DNA of 64,000 nt from Argyresthia goedartella (GCA_949825045.1 OX463829.1:23406715-23470714); one strand, 5' to 3'. Shown: positions 22,529 to 35,231, counted from the stretch's first letter. Numbers and translations: made by a program. Notes: a model not told the origin generated them from the letters alone.

Positions 22529-24391
22529 AGATAAAGACTTTAATAATTTACTCTATCGATTAACACCGGTGTCTTTTCTGGCCGCAAAAATCATGATAAA
22601 TGGCGGACAGTTAGGTAGGTACCAAAAGTGTGACATGCTCTTTACGCACACATGAAAATCAATTGTGACTGGTAGACTAAGAAGTGTATAGTCACCACTC
22701 GTTAAGTGTAGAGTTGCATGCAAAATGGTTGAACCTTATTTATATGGGCATATGAGTTTTGTCGCAACCGCATCGTTGCCGTCGCGTCACTCCATGTGCG
22801 GAGTTCGGCAAGAAGAGGAAGCGCAAAGGTGGCGTCTCCATTCCAGAGCCTCCTTGAGAGCCGGGGTTAGGCTAATAGCCCTGGGATGAGCTTCGGCAAA
22901 ACAATTCGTAGCATCCTCGGCTGCCCGATGTCCATTAACTCGGAGCCTGCCGGAATTACACGGAAACAGATGTTCACATCGGTGTGCCGCGGACCAACCA
23001 ACGAGAGGCACTTGGCTTGTTGCGGCTCACCTAGATTTTTGGATGAAGTGTACATGTGCATAGTACTGAAATGGTAGTTACATTATGCTTGTGGTGAACC
23101 TATCACTGCACCAACTACTGTTACTATTGTGTAGTACACAAATTAATTTTTGTAATCAGCCCTCTTAACTTCTGTAACTCAATTCGACCGAAACTTGTAG
23201 AAAATTTTCTGTTTTGAACCGAGTTCAAAATAAGGAGGTTCTCAGTTTGACCCGTATGTTTTTATGTATGTTTGTAGGCGATTTCCTCGCGTTTGGCCGA
23301 ATCGATTTTGATGCGGTTTTCAGAAAGGTCTTTGTTACATTCTGGAGAAGGTTTTGGCTAACTATGAAGTCAGTTCCCTTTTTTTTTTAAAAACCCATAC
23401 ACTAAACGTCAGTTTGAACTCCAACTGCGTTGAATTTGACGTGAATTCGGGTTACTGAATAAGGGGACTGGTGAGCATATACATGGAAATGATGATCCAA
23501 AATCGACGTTAGACTGAATTCCACAATGTTTAGTGGTGACTAATTCAGATTTATTAGTAGTAAGCGGCATATAACATATAAGCAAACAAAAGGATTTACC
23601 ATGCAGATACTCCACTTCAGTATCTTTGATAGATTAGGTGTGTGGGTTTTTAGTCAGTACGAGATTCCCCCATGTCTCGGGCCAGCGTAATCCCTTATTC
23701 ACATTTAGTAGGATAAAATTCACGATATATTTCTACTTCCGCGTGCACGAGTCTCAGAAGACGGTACCGAGAGCCGAGAGTCTCCTCTTAATAAAGTCAG
23801 CCAGCAGAATAATTGCAAGGGAGCATCGTAATGGCCTTTAAAATGTGCCACAGCCGGCACGTCACGATATTTACCGGGAAGTGGGGCACATTGCCCAAGT
23901 TATATAATTTAATTACAAAGATTATAAAGCCGGAGTGAAAATTCTATTTGTTAGTAATTATACAGGTAATTATCTCAGTCATGGATGAAATGTAAAGTCC
24001 TGTGTGTAAACTTGCCTGTGCAAAGCTGTTGGATGTTGTTTATCATGACAATTATTTTCTTATCGGGTTAATAACGCGTTTCAGTGTAGGTCTATTAATG
24101 TGGCTATTATATAGAGGATGTTATGATAAGAAGATCTACTGAAGCTGCCTCGAGTCTAAAGTGCTGTCGATGAAATCCAACCACAGAGGGGAATGCACGT
24201 AAAGTCTACTATCTACAATGTCGATATAACTGCTCATTTTCCTCGAGCACGCGTAGACTTCGCCTTTGTTTCCAGCTGCAAGTGACAAACACCTGAAGCT
24301 GAAACAAAGAGCACCATAACAGAATCAAGAATGAAATACAGCCGAGAGATAAAAATTGTCTCTACATAAAGATAAATCTCTGAATAATATC
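22529..24391. other. unassigned DNA with a GC-rich block at 22770-23060
   Basis: The block at about 22770-23060 is open on several frames of both strands (64-74 codons) and has exon-like composition, but no family motif or convincing splice site was found. The rest is AT-rich without recognisable features. Confidence 0.35.
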
Positions 24392-24439
24392 TAGGGGTGC
24401 GCCCACAGAGCATTTGAGATAACTGTGGGTGCGCCCCTA
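24392..24439. repeat. perfect hairpin, 17-bp arms, 14-nt loop
   Basis: TAGGGGTGCGCCCACAG at 24392-24408 is the exact reverse complement of 24423-24439. Confidence 0.95.
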
Positions 24440-24947
24440 TCAATTTATTTTTTCCTATGCTCTGGTCACCCTCAGTTAAGATGAAATTACAACTGATACT
24501 GAGTTGTTTCCCTTTTCTAAAAGTTTCTTAGAAGTCGCTTGGAGTGTCTGTTTAAAGATCCTGTGACAAGCTCTGAAGTTGAGCAAGTAGTTAGCCTCGT
24601 GTGCCCGATAGTGATGAATGCGCTCCTTTATATACTCTGATATGCAGCAAAGTCTCAGATAAACTTTACTCTGTTACAGTTTTGTGCTATTAAAGGATTC
24701 GTCTCGAACAAACCTTATTTAGTATGTAGGCACAGCTAATTCTATTTCTGACTGTCCTCATATCTACCTACCAAAACATCTTGTTAGACAAAACTTTTGT
24801 ATTATTTTTCAATTAGTCTGTTAAACTGTTGTTTTTCTATATCGAACACGTTTTTTTTGTAGAATATTAAAATTTAAACAATAAAGCCCCAACGTTTTCC
24901 ACAAACTGTCGAAGTCAGGACCAATCAAATAAACAAACACACACACA
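24440..24947. other. unassigned DNA
   Basis: Nothing recognised. Confidence 0.4.
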
Positions 24948-25042
24948 AAAAGCGTCAAAGCTTTTCCCACACGGATTTTCAATACTCCGTTTTGCGTGAC
25001 AGGGGGCTAGCCCATCGCCTCGGCTGTGGTGATACAGATCAA
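24948..25042 (-). mobile_element. SINE S3 3' fragment
   Basis: Reverse complement of the S3 tail: (AC)n at 24940-24952, then GACAGGGGGCTAGCCCATCG, matching CGATGGGCTAGCCCCCTGTC in the copy at 25438-25766. The head is missing. Confidence 0.75.
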
Positions 25043-25425
25043 TTTAGAAAATTGAATTTTCTATAGTTCCTTGTCCTCAATTTCATAGAGTACGCTCACC
25101 ATATCAATCATCGCCGAGGATGCAACGTTTTCAATTTAATGCCAATATCCTGAACACATTTATTGTGTGAATATCATGAAAATACAGAAGCCACGAAGGC
25201 AGTATACCGAGGTGCTGTCACATTTATCAAGTGAACTGTCATTCCCCGAGTCTTGGGTTGGGTAGTTCCCTACAAAAGGAAAATAGAATAAGCTTTTTCG
25301 ATGATTCTTCGGCTTCCAAGGTGATAGAAGTTACAGTTGAGTAAGTCAGTTGCTGAATGAAAACACTCATATGTACACTTACCTGCACAATGTAACTTTA
25401 TTATTCGCTGACTTTTTGGTTTAGT
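25043..25425. other. unassigned DNA
   Basis: Nothing recognised between the two S3 copies. Confidence 0.4.
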
Positions 25426-25437
25426 AATCATTTCTCA

Positions 25438-25766
25438 GTAATCAGTAGTCATCTCTTTGTAATCAGTAAAGAGCTCCGTGGTCTAATGGGTTTCACATTT
25501 TCTTCTCACACAGAAGATGCAGGTTCGATTCCTGACCATGTTCCAATGAGATAATTAATTTATCTTAAGTACATTATACGGACGTTCTAACGGTGATGGA
25601 AAACATCGTGAGGAAACCTTCATTACTCCATAGCTGCGGCGATGGGCTAGCCCCCTGTCACGTAAAATGGACTATTGAATAACTGGCTCAAAGTGGGCAC
25701 AATTGTGCCTCTGCCACCCCGTATGGGAAAAGGCGTGACGCTATGTGTGTGTGTGTGTGTGTGTGC
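25438..25766 (+). mobile_element. SINE family S3, complete copy with 12-bp target duplication
   Basis: A tRNA-Glu-like head from about 25476 has a consensus A box (TGGTCTAATGG) and B box (GGTTCGATTCC). The body includes AACATCGTGAGGAAACC, a block I recognise from lepidopteran SINEs, then the (TG)n tail to 25765. AATCATTTCTCA flanks it at 25426-25437 and 25767-25778. About 38 bases between the left duplication and the tRNA head are extra relative to other copies. With intact pol III boxes it may be transcription-competent. Confidence 0.85.
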
Positions 25767-26103
25767 AATCATTTCTCATCTCTAAAGCTTATTTTTTTTA
25801 TGCCACTGGTAGTATACTTACTTACATATTTGCATATTAATATTTCTACCGGAACATTCTCTTCAAAACCCTGAAATTGGTATTCTCACCCGCTACGTAA
25901 GAAAAAGCATCAATATCAGCTTAAACTATATAAACCGAAATACAGACACTGTGGCTGCCACACTCTAAACAACAGATAAGAGCTTCTACATTATAAATGC
26001 ATACATACCCGCGAAGGCGACAAATTATTTCTCAAACTTACTCCAAATCATTAAGAGGAAACCCAAATAAAAATAATATATCAACATTGTTATTTTGTAT
26101 CAT

Positions 26104-26192
26104 TTCACTGATAACCGGCTTAACCTAGCGGGTAGCGACCCTTCCATACGAAGCTGACGATCCTGGGTTCACATCCCGGTATGAATATTTGT
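26104..26192 (+). mobile_element. tRNA-like SINE head fragment
   Basis: CTAGCGGGTAGCGACCC, CATACGAAGCTGACGATCC and GGGTTCACATCCCGG follow the order of the S1 head (GTGACCCTGCCTACGAAGCC, GGGTTCGAGTCCCGG), and the ATATTTGTTT that follows S1 heads is present. An older or different S1 subfamily. Confidence 0.6.
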
Positions 26193-26712
26193 TTCTTAGT
26201 AAGAAAATATGAACGCATGTTCTTGAGCGACATGCTCGAGAACGCCAAAACCCACCCAAGACATACAAAAGTACACGACATCCTACAGGGGAAAACGATA
26301 ACCAAACAAATAAAAAATCTCAGAATGTGCTACCATTCACATGTCTTAAGACGCCCCCAAAAACAAAGACTCCACGCCGCCCTGAACTACGAAACGAAAT
26401 AAGGAGAAATTCGGTCTACCCATATACACCTGGAAAGACTCCCTCAAACACGATATTAAATACTTCGGAGAGAATCCTAGCTATTGGATGGAAATAGTAC
26501 ACAATAGGGATGAAGTTAGGGTTTCCTCACATCAAATATACCAGGTCACGGAAACAGATAATGAAACTGAAAGCACGTTGGACATCCCAGCAGAACAGAA
26601 CCCAGAAAATCAACCAACAATACATGAAACAGAAGATCAGGAACATGAAGAAACATTTTTTCTGTTCTCCCATGACATATCCTCCCCTCTCCAAACTTCC
26701 TATATTGGCTAA
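26193..26712 (+). pseudogene. possible degenerate C-terminus of a non-LTR reverse transcriptase
   Basis: Frames across 26181-26712 read CYHSHVLRRPQKQRLH, then (after a stop and frame change) ERLPQTR and NPSYWMEIVHNRDEV, ending in an acidic ETEDQEHEE tail. The order (W/Y-HV-RR, short gap, aromatic-rich end) recalls the C-terminus of RTE-type elements, but the match is by impression only. It could be another decayed gene. Confidence 0.3.
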
Positions 26713-27589
26713 AGGTTGCATCAATCGGTCGATTCTTTTACTCTCCTCACGGAAGATTAAAATTATTTCTTGGTCCAACCAACCGTACCACGGAAAATTA
26801 TTTTTTCACACCTTTCATTCGGAAAAGTAAGTTTTGCTCCACGACGAGAGGGAGCAAAATGCTACTTTTCTGTTCAAGCTACTTTTTTAATTTATTCATT
26901 GGCATGTAGCATTTACGCAATGTACAATCGAACCAACTGAATCATGACCCATTTGCCTGATAATTCGTTTGAAACTTTCAAACTTGTAAGATCTATGTAA
27001 ATGTCAGTGTCTAATCAAATGATAACAAGTTCGTTACCAAGGAAATAAACCTTCAAGCGAATTTCGACCTACTAGCATTTAAGGGATTTAGCAAAATAAG
27101 CTTATGGTGGGTCATGATTCAGATGGTTCGATTGTACCTATTGAACACAGACTAAAATAATCGAATGTAATTATTAAATTACATTACAAACGACTACGAA
27201 GACATAGTCGATTAAAAACGAACATGTTTCAAGTTTTAACTTTAACAACGTTATATGAAAATTTAGAAATTTTTCGTAATATAAAAAAAAAGGTCACAAT
27301 AAATTATTTGTTTTACTGAAATCAAAACTATCGATGATTGTTATTGTGATATGATGAATATTGATATCCGAAACCATTGTACTATTCGATTCGATAATTT
27401 TGACACATTAGTAAAAGTACACAGGAATATTTTATCTGTGGTGACCTTTCCCTAATCCTTCACAATCCACCATTATAAAAAAAAGTTTTGTTTACGTTGT
27501 TCGATTACTGTAAAAGTGGTGAAAGTGGAATTCAAAGTATAGTTATTTAATTTTTTAGAGCATTTAATTCAAATTTTCCTCATAGTCGG
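26713..27589. other. unassigned AT-rich DNA with an imperfect hairpin
   Basis: 26822-26840 and 26851-26870 are inverted copies (GAAAAGTAAGTTTTGCTCC) with a one-base bulge and mismatch. No gene recognised. Confidence 0.45.
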
Positions 27590-27654
27590 TGTGAAAAGTT
27601 GTATGTTGTGAGTGAGAGTGTGAGTGTTAGACTCTGAGGTGAGCGAGCCTCGTT

Positions 27655-29664
27655 ATGACGTCCACCGTGCTGACCGCCCGACGAGTGAGGTGTTGCGTCA
27701 GCGGGGAGGTGGTGTCGGGGCGCGTACCTGTATGTACCATTAGAGAAAGTCAGCAGCGGTTTATTGACGATATTTGTCCGTCCGACCTGACCCAATATAG
27801 TAATGTGCTGAATGGAAATAACAGGCTCTTGGACTTAATTTTTAGTAACACTGATGCTTCTGTGGTGCGTGCGAGTGACCCTTTCACTCGCGAAGATATG
27901 CCTCATCATCCCGCCCTCGACATCGAGCTCCCAAACGTTGGTATAACATTGTTACGCTCTCACCCCATTAAAATGTATAGATTTAAAAAGGCTGATTACA
28001 CAGCGATCCGCAATGAACTTGCCACTAAAGATTGGTCTACTATTTTAAACAAATGTTCACTTACTGAAGCTATGGATACTTTTTACAAAATTTTGAATAC
28101 GCTTATAGATAAATATGTTCCATATACTTATGGAAATCCCGAGGGCTATCCGGTCTGGTATTCCAAATCGCTTATTAATATAGTTGCAGAAAAAGACAAC
28201 TTTCACAATAAATGGAAAAGATTTGGTAACCCTCTCGACCACGACTCTTTTTCGTTGCTGAGGGAGCGGCACAAGAAGCTTCAGCGACAATGTTGGAATA
28301 AGTTTGTACTAAAAACCAATGAGGCTTTTGTCCGCAACCCCAAACTGTTTTGGCGCTTCGCTAAGGACATGCGCCGTGATCATGGTTTCCCGGCGCAGAT
28401 CTCGTATGGCGCCAAAACGGCTAACAGTGCTCAGGAGGCTTGTGAGATCTTTCTAGAATATTTTTTGTCTGTGTATGTGGACTCCAACCACCGCTCTTCA
28501 CCACCTTCTGGCGGCACAAATGATCTGAGCTGTGTGGGTGCCATTGAATTAACTAGCAATCTTGTCCTTAAGTACCTCAAAAACATTGACACTAATAAGG
28601 GCGCAGGGCACGACCGGATCCCACCGATTTTCATTAGAAATTGTGCCGATCAACTCGCCGTCCCTTCGTGTATGCTGTTCCGGAGGTCACTAGACGAGAG
28701 GTGTTTCCCCACACGTTGTAAAATGGCTTATATTGTACCCATACACAAAAGTGGTCCAAAAACCAAAGCAGAACAATATCGGCCGGTCTCAATACTGCCA
28801 GTTTTTAGTAAACTGCTGGAACTTATAGTCCATGATCAGGTGTATCCCATTTTAGCGCTTAGTATTCCTCCAGCCCAGCATGGCTTTATGCGTAAAAGAT
28901 CTACTACATCAAATTTGGCAGAATTCGTAGGATCAGTGACCGGTTTAATGGATAAGGGCTACCAGGTCGATACTATATACACCGATTACTCTAAGTGTTT
29001 CGATCGGCTGAGGCATGACATCATCCTTTTTAAGCTGGAACAAGTCGGTGTACATGGAGATCTGCTCAGATGGTTTGAGTCTTACCTCCGTAACCGTAGT
29101 CAAGCTGTCCGAATTGGCTGCCATTGCTCGCGATTTGCTCCAATCCCCTCAGGCGTTCCTCAAGGATCCCATCTGGGGCCACTTCTATTCAATGTCTGTC
29201 TGTATGATATAGCATCTTGTTTTAGATCCGCCAGTTGCCTTATGTATGCCGACGACACCAAGATATTTATGCCCGTATCAAGTTCCTCAGATTGCCACAG
29301 ATTGCAGGAAGATCTGGACCGACTTTGCGAGTACTGTAGTCTCAACAGCTTAGATCTAAATCCCAAAAAGTGTCAACTAATCACGTTTACTAGAAAAACA
29401 TCTAATCTAACACACCAATATATTCTAAATGACCACCCCATTGAACGTGTCTCCAAGGTTAGGGATCTTGGGGTTATAATGGACTCTAAACTTTTATTCA
29501 TACCTCATTACGAACATATTATAGCGAAAGCTTTTAAAATGCTTGGATTCGTAAATCGTGTGACGAGGCCGCTGCGTTCACCACTTGCTTTTAAATTACT
29601 TTTTTTCGCCTACGTTCGCAGTGTGCTGGAATATGCGTCGCCGGTATGGTCACCTTCCTACTAG
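27655..29664 (+). pseudogene. 669-residue reverse transcriptase frame lacking the endonuclease
   Basis: One uninterrupted frame. Residues about 1-40 come from the GC-rich 5' region. About 50-90 are the endonuclease end (LLDLIFSN, then EDMPHHPAL in the place of the usual SDHHP). The RT begins near residue 340: IVPIHKSGPK, then YRPVSILPV; motif A TDYSKCFDRL; SGVPQGSHLGPLLF; motif C YADDTKIF with both aspartates present; then the GVIMDSKLLF block. The usual continuation is cut by TAG at 29662-29664. The same frame goes on past it, then shifts, and the true C-terminus (LLGYERARTNYASNSPLN...) ends near 30014. Catalytic RT residues are intact but the endonuclease is gone, so autonomous movement is unlikely. 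Confidence 0.85.
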
Positions 29665-30114
29665 TCGCATAAAATCAGAATTGAGTCGGTTCAGAAAGCG
29701 TTCATGAGGCAACTCCAGATTAGATATGACGGGTCTTCGGTGGACTATGATGTGGACTGACACACAGACTGGACAATGAGTGGCTGGTGAGGTCAGTGCT
29801 GCTGCGCATCGCCCCAGCGCGGTCGCGTCGCCACACACCGGCGCTGCTTGGGTACGAGCGCGCGCGCACCAACTATGCCTCCAATTCACCGCTAAATAGG
29901 AGCATTGATATGTACGAGAAACACTTTGCGGGGGCCGATGTCTTTTACCTGAACCGGACTCAATTTATATCACAGGTTTGTGCGAAGATAAGGTCAATCA
30001 AATTAGATAATTAATCATCAAAAATAAACAACAATCAATAACATTTATTCAAGGAAATTGAACTCTCTCATTTGATATAGAAACACCTCATATCCACACA
30101 CATATTACATACCC

Positions 30115-30116
<2 letters not shown>

Positions 30117-30157
<41 letters not shown>

Positions 30158-30158
30158 T
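30117..30158. repeat. (CT)n(AC)n microsatellite in LINE 3' UTR
   Basis: A CT run changes directly into an AC run. Confidence 0.9.
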
Positions 30159-30359
30159 ACACATATACAAACACATACCTTATTATATGTAATGTAAAAT
30201 TACCTTTTATACATATGTTTTATGATCTAAAAATCCTCATCATAATTTATAAAGGATATGTTTCGTAATTGGCATTATCCATTTATATCAGTGTTATTTT
30301 TATCGAATTAATTACTTATGCTGTGAAACATCAACAAACAAATAAATAAATAAATAAAT

Positions 30360-30924
30360 GTGTCACTGAGGAGCAAAATTATTTTCGTCATGGGCATTAA
30401 CGCTTGAATCCTTCGTTACGCTCAGGATTCTAACTAAGAATCCCTCGCTACGCTCAAGATTCTATCGTAGAATCCGTCCCTTCAGGGGGATCCGCCAGGG
30501 GGCGCTACTAAGTTAACACCGCTTTAAACGCTCCTCCGTGTTAAAAAATAATTAGTGGTACAATTAAGCTTAATCAATTATTATTTTTTGTGTTATAATA
30601 TTAATTAAGTATAGACAATATAAAATCAACTATATAAACCGGACTAAACCAGTGATTTAAGTGAAAAAAGATTATTTTACCAGATAACAACAAACAATGA
30701 AACAGTGAACAGTTACAAGTGCATGGACACAAAAGCATTGATAAGCAATGTCATATCAAGACAAATATCATAAAACTCAGTGAATATTGGCATAACGTGC
30801 TTAGATAATTGTGTAAATCTAGTGACAATATCGTGCCAGTGCAAAGTCCACCAACGACACAACGCACAGAAGCACCTTTTCCGACCTTCAACTACATTGG
30901 ATGCAAAGACCATATTCAACCGAT
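30360..30924. other. intergenic or LINE-B 5' region
   Basis: Contains short local repeats of GAATCCTTCGTTACGCTCA-like sequence (30411-30470). The LINE-B 5' UTR may begin here, but I see no boundary. Confidence 0.35.
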
Positions 30925-31110
30925 CACCTACAGCACTCGTTAGCCGAATGGTTAAGAGGCTGTCTAAACTGTGCAAGGCGGACATGGTTCGAGTCCCACC
31001 AGTCTAATATTTTTCATTTTATAATCACCTACAACACTCGTTAGCCGAATGGTTAAGGAGGCTGTCTAAACTGTGCAAGGTGGACATGGTTCGAGTCCCA
31101 CTTACAGGTT
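30925..31110 (+). promoter_or_regulatory. two tandem tRNA-like units with pol III A and B boxes
   Basis: Two 101-bp-spaced copies of a tRNA-like sequence (starts 30925 and 31026). Each has a D-arm-like CC..GG region, a consensus A box (TAGCCGAATGG) and a consensus B box (GGTTCGAGTCC). Anticodon and T stems do not fold as a normal tRNA. They lie 230-420 bp upstream of LINE-B ORF1 on the same strand, so they could be an internal promoter of the LINE 5' UTR or a pair of SINE heads. Confidence 0.65.
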
Positions 31111-31343
31111 CAGAAATTTTTATACTTTTGTAAACGAGCAACTGCACAATACTCTCATAGCCGAACAAACGGCAACGACAAAATTGCTTTCTTAAAGCAG
31201 AGAATAACTAAACTACTCTAAATACTGATAGTGGCGCCATCTAGAGTACACCAAGAGGAACTAAATCTGCAGAACTAAATCTGCAGTTAATTATCGATTA
31301 CAGTAATTCCGATACTCATTTCGTAAATTATACCTACGTTATT

Positions 31344-32751
31344 ATGGAGAATATTACACTCAGAAAGAAAACCACGAAATCGCACTCATCACACAACTCC
31401 CCTAATACAAGCGTTGGGTCAGATACTCTGCTTAGCTGTTCTTCAATAAGAAATGATCTGACTACCTATAATATTCTCACACGACTCGTCACTAGTACAA
31501 GATCTCAAACAGCAGATGGAACAAACTAAACAGGAACTTGAAATAGCTCATGCAGAGATTATGCGATTATGTAGCGAAAACTCAGAACAGAAAGAAATCA
31601 TTGAGAAAAAAAACAAAGAAATTCTCCTACTTTGAAAGGTATCCACTGAAGCGACAAGAACATCTATTGGAAGAGGTTACCCTAAGATGTCACCAATAAG
31701 AAACAACACTACGCTAAATGAGCAAACTAACGTCCGAAATAAATGCCAGCATGACTACCTAATCAAGCCCACCAACCAGCCGCAGGGGAGCCACGAAATA
31801 CAAGAATTGCCCAAACATAGCAGCCAGCACTTAGACAACTCTCCGACACATGACTCCAAGACCCATGACACCGACTCCAAGCCCTGCAACCCATCTGAAG
31901 ACAAGACCAGCAATCGCGTGAACTTGAATCACAACCGCACCAGTTACACAACAGATGGCACCACTTGTACCAAAATCGGTAACATAGTGATTCTAGGCGA
32001 CGAGCAAGTCAAAGGACTGTCTAACAAGATAAAAGTACGTAGAGAGAATACGTGGAATGATAAATACAATGTGACGGCTTTGATAAAACCAGAGGCTACA
32101 GGTGCACAGATCCTTAGAGACATTGAAGAGAACTGTACATCAAAACAAGAAGACATATTTATCTTAGCTATAGGACACAATGATCAAAACCCCTACAAAT
32201 TATTAACAGAATTAAATATTGCATTGTACAAGCTTAGGAAAAACCAGGTATTCGTTGTGAGCGTGCCAAATAGTTTACATTTAAATGAAAATCTATTAAA
32301 TTACAAAATGAAAATGATATCAAATAATTTCGAAAACTGTAGATTTATAGAAATCTCCCCGATTTCAAGACAACAATCTCAAAGCAACGGTTTTTCAAAA
32401 CAATTATATTTAGTGTCTCTATGCAACAAAATTATTGCCCACCTAGACTTTTTAGACTATAAAAAAGATTTTCTGATTTCCGTAACTGTCGTAGGACACG
32501 AAAAACAAAACAAAAAACAAATTAAAACACATAAAACTCATCAAGAGTCAAAAACGTCACGCAGCGGGACAATACCTTACTATTTCAGGGCCAAGCCCAT
32601 GGTTAAAATCAACGACAAGATCGAAGCAACAAAGGTGGATCATATAAGTCCACTCCAGAAGGGTACTATACCATACCTGTTTGAACAAATAAAAAAACAA
32701 AACAAACAAAATAACAAAAAATATTTTTTAGGGAAACACACGGACGAGTGA
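31344..32751 (+). pseudogene. LINE-B ORF1: coiled coil plus SGNH esterase-like domain
   Basis: A start at 31344 (MENITLRKKTTKSH) is frameshifted near 31440-31490. The following frame gives a coiled coil (LKQQMEQTKQELEIAHAEI, then KEIIEKKNKEILLL), a TGA at 31633-31635, and an open frame of 354 codons from 31687. Near its residue 97 is IVILGDEQVKGL and near residue 160 LAIGHNDQNP, matching blocks I and III of SGNH/GDSL esterases, which occur in ORF1 of CR1-like elements. The catalytic serine of block I (GDS) is glutamate here. The C-terminus carries two TIPY-F motifs. The stop overlaps the start of ORF2 by four bases. A role in RNA or lipid binding is only inferred from the family. Confidence 0.7.
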
Positions 32752-35231
32752 CACTGCTTCACCAAAACATCGCAAGCATAATGTCAAAACGTGACATATT
32801 TGAAGTTGCACTGGCAGAATTATCGTCAGAAATTGGTGAAATTGATGTCATCTGTCTGTCAGAAACCTTTCTAAAACGGGGAACGGAAGCCAACCTCAAA
32901 CTTAAAAACTATAAACTCGCGGCATCTTTCTCCCGGAAAAATCAACGTAGAGGAGGAACGTGTATTCTTCTAAAGGATAATCTTAGTTGTAAACCAATTG
33001 CAAATATATCAACAAAAATGTATGACTTCGAATGTTGCGGTATCGAAGTAGTTAACTTCAACTTATGCATTATTTGCGTATACAGAACACCAGATTCCAA
33101 CATTGAATCTTTTTTCAGGGAATTAACCGAATTGCTACATAAGTTAAGAAGAAAGGACGATAAAAAAATCGTCTTATGTGGGGATTGGAATATTGATATG
33201 CTTAAAATAAATAAATATTCTAAAGAACTGCTGTCGATACTCGATAACTTTAATATTATAAACTACATAAATGTGCCAACCAGAGCTAATTCCTGTCTGG
33301 ATCTCATTGCGATGAACGTTGCGCATGCCCAGCCTAAGGTCCACTATTTGGCACTATCAGACCACGAAACCGGACAAAGTATAACTTTCAAAAGTGTCTG
33401 TACTAAGAAATCCCTGTTGAAACCGACATACTGGTTTGAAAAAAGGCGTGAGTTTAGTACTGATAATGTCAGAAAGTTTACCGAAGCTTTATCCTCGCTG
33501 TCATTCGATCAATGTATGTGCGAACAAAAGGTTGATCAGGCATTCGGAAGTTTTCACGATCTACTAATTCTTTTCTTTGATCTATGCTTCCCTGAAATCC
33601 GAGTTAAAATATTAAATAAACCAATCAAAAATAAATGGCTTAGTAAAGGAATTAAACGTTGTTGCATAACAAAACGTAGACTTTACTCTCAATTGGGGTC
33701 ATATAATTCCACTTACAAATCCATATTACACAAACAATACAAAAAATATACAAGGACATTGAAAAAATGTATATTACAATCACAAAAATTACAAAATACC
33801 AAATATATAAAGAACTCAAAGATGATTTTCAAAGCCGCATGGCAGGTTATTAAAGACAATACAGACTCAAATATCAATAATAATGAAATTACAGAGATAA
33901 AAGTAGATCACAAAAGATTCACAGAACCGAAAGAGATATCTGAGCTTTTTAACGATTTCTTCATAAAATTAACGAATTGTAGTAATAGTAGTCAAGCAAA
34001 TATGACAAATAATACCTCTACAAACATATCTCAATCTATCTACTTAGCACCTGTGGATGAAAAAGAAGTTTTCTCCGTAATTAAGAATTTAAAAAATACA
34101 AACTCTACAGGATATGATGGTATCGGTACAAAACTATTAAAAATGTGCGCACAATTCCTTGCGAAACCAATAACACATATTATAAATTTAACATTTAACA
34201 ATCTATTGTTAAACCCCTTCATAAAAAAGGAGATAAAAGTAACATGAATAACTATAGACCCGTTACCTTAATCCCTGTTATTTTTAAAATACTGGAGAGG
34301 ACGATGTATAAAAGGATATACAGCTTTGTCACACAACTTAATATACTACGAAAAGAACAATTTGGCTTTCGTAAGAATTCCTCTACAACCTTAGCATGCT
34401 TTGCTCTTATGAAAAACGTCGTCCAAAGTCTGAACGATAAGAAGTCGGTAGCCTCAATATTCTTGGATATGAGCAAAGCTTTTGATTTCGTTTCACACCC
34501 AACTCTATTAGCCAAACTCTACAAGTATGGTATACGAGGTAACTGCTTAGGATGGGTTAAAAGCTATCTAATTCATAGGACTCAATGCGTTGAATTAAAC
34601 AGAATCGTTGATGGAATGAAACAAACATCCCAATCAAACTACCGTGCAAACAACTATGGCGTACCACAAGGCAGCATTTTAGGCCCATTATTATTCCTTT
34701 TATATATAAATGATTAACGAAGAATGACTGCGTCCTTATTGCGGACGACACTACACTCCTTATTAAATGTAATAACAGAAATGTATTGGAATCTGAGATA
34801 AGTGAAGCCCTTAATGATATGGTGACATGGCTGGAAAACAACAACTTGAAAGTGAATAGCGAAAAAACCAAAATAATACAATTTCAGACTTCCTACTGTC
34901 ACCAGAGATATGTATAAACTTTAAAGGAACTAATATTGAAGTAGTCGACTCTACCTTATTTCTAGGAATAGTAATAGACAAACATTGTAATTGGAAAGCC
35001 CACATAGACAGAGTGTGTCTAAAACTAGATAGGTTTGTTTATGTGTTACGACGTACGAGAGATGTGGCAACGAACGATGCAACTCTATCGGCATACCACG
35101 GATACGTTTCGTCAGTACTACGGTATGGTTTAGTTATGTGGGGTAACTCCATAGACTTTGACAGGGCGTTTAAAATCCAAAAAAAATGTATTCGAGCAAT
35201 ATGTGATGCAGGATATCTAGATAGCTATATA

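Larger units (their letters stand above)
27590..30359 (+). mobile_element. Jockey-like LINE with internal deletion
   Basis: The element seems to start in GC-rich 5' UTR-like sequence (GTGAGTGAGAGTGTGAGTG near 27610) and jumps straight to the end of the endonuclease, so the 5' UTR/ORF1 and endonuclease middle have been lost. It runs through the RT, a 3' UTR with (CT)n(AC)n, and ends in an (AAAT)n tail at 30338-30359. Boundaries are estimates. Confidence 0.7.

Noticed and set aside
28057..29366. Minus-strand frames over the Jockey-like RT.
   Set aside because: Antisense shadows of the 669-codon frame; no splice or start evidence.
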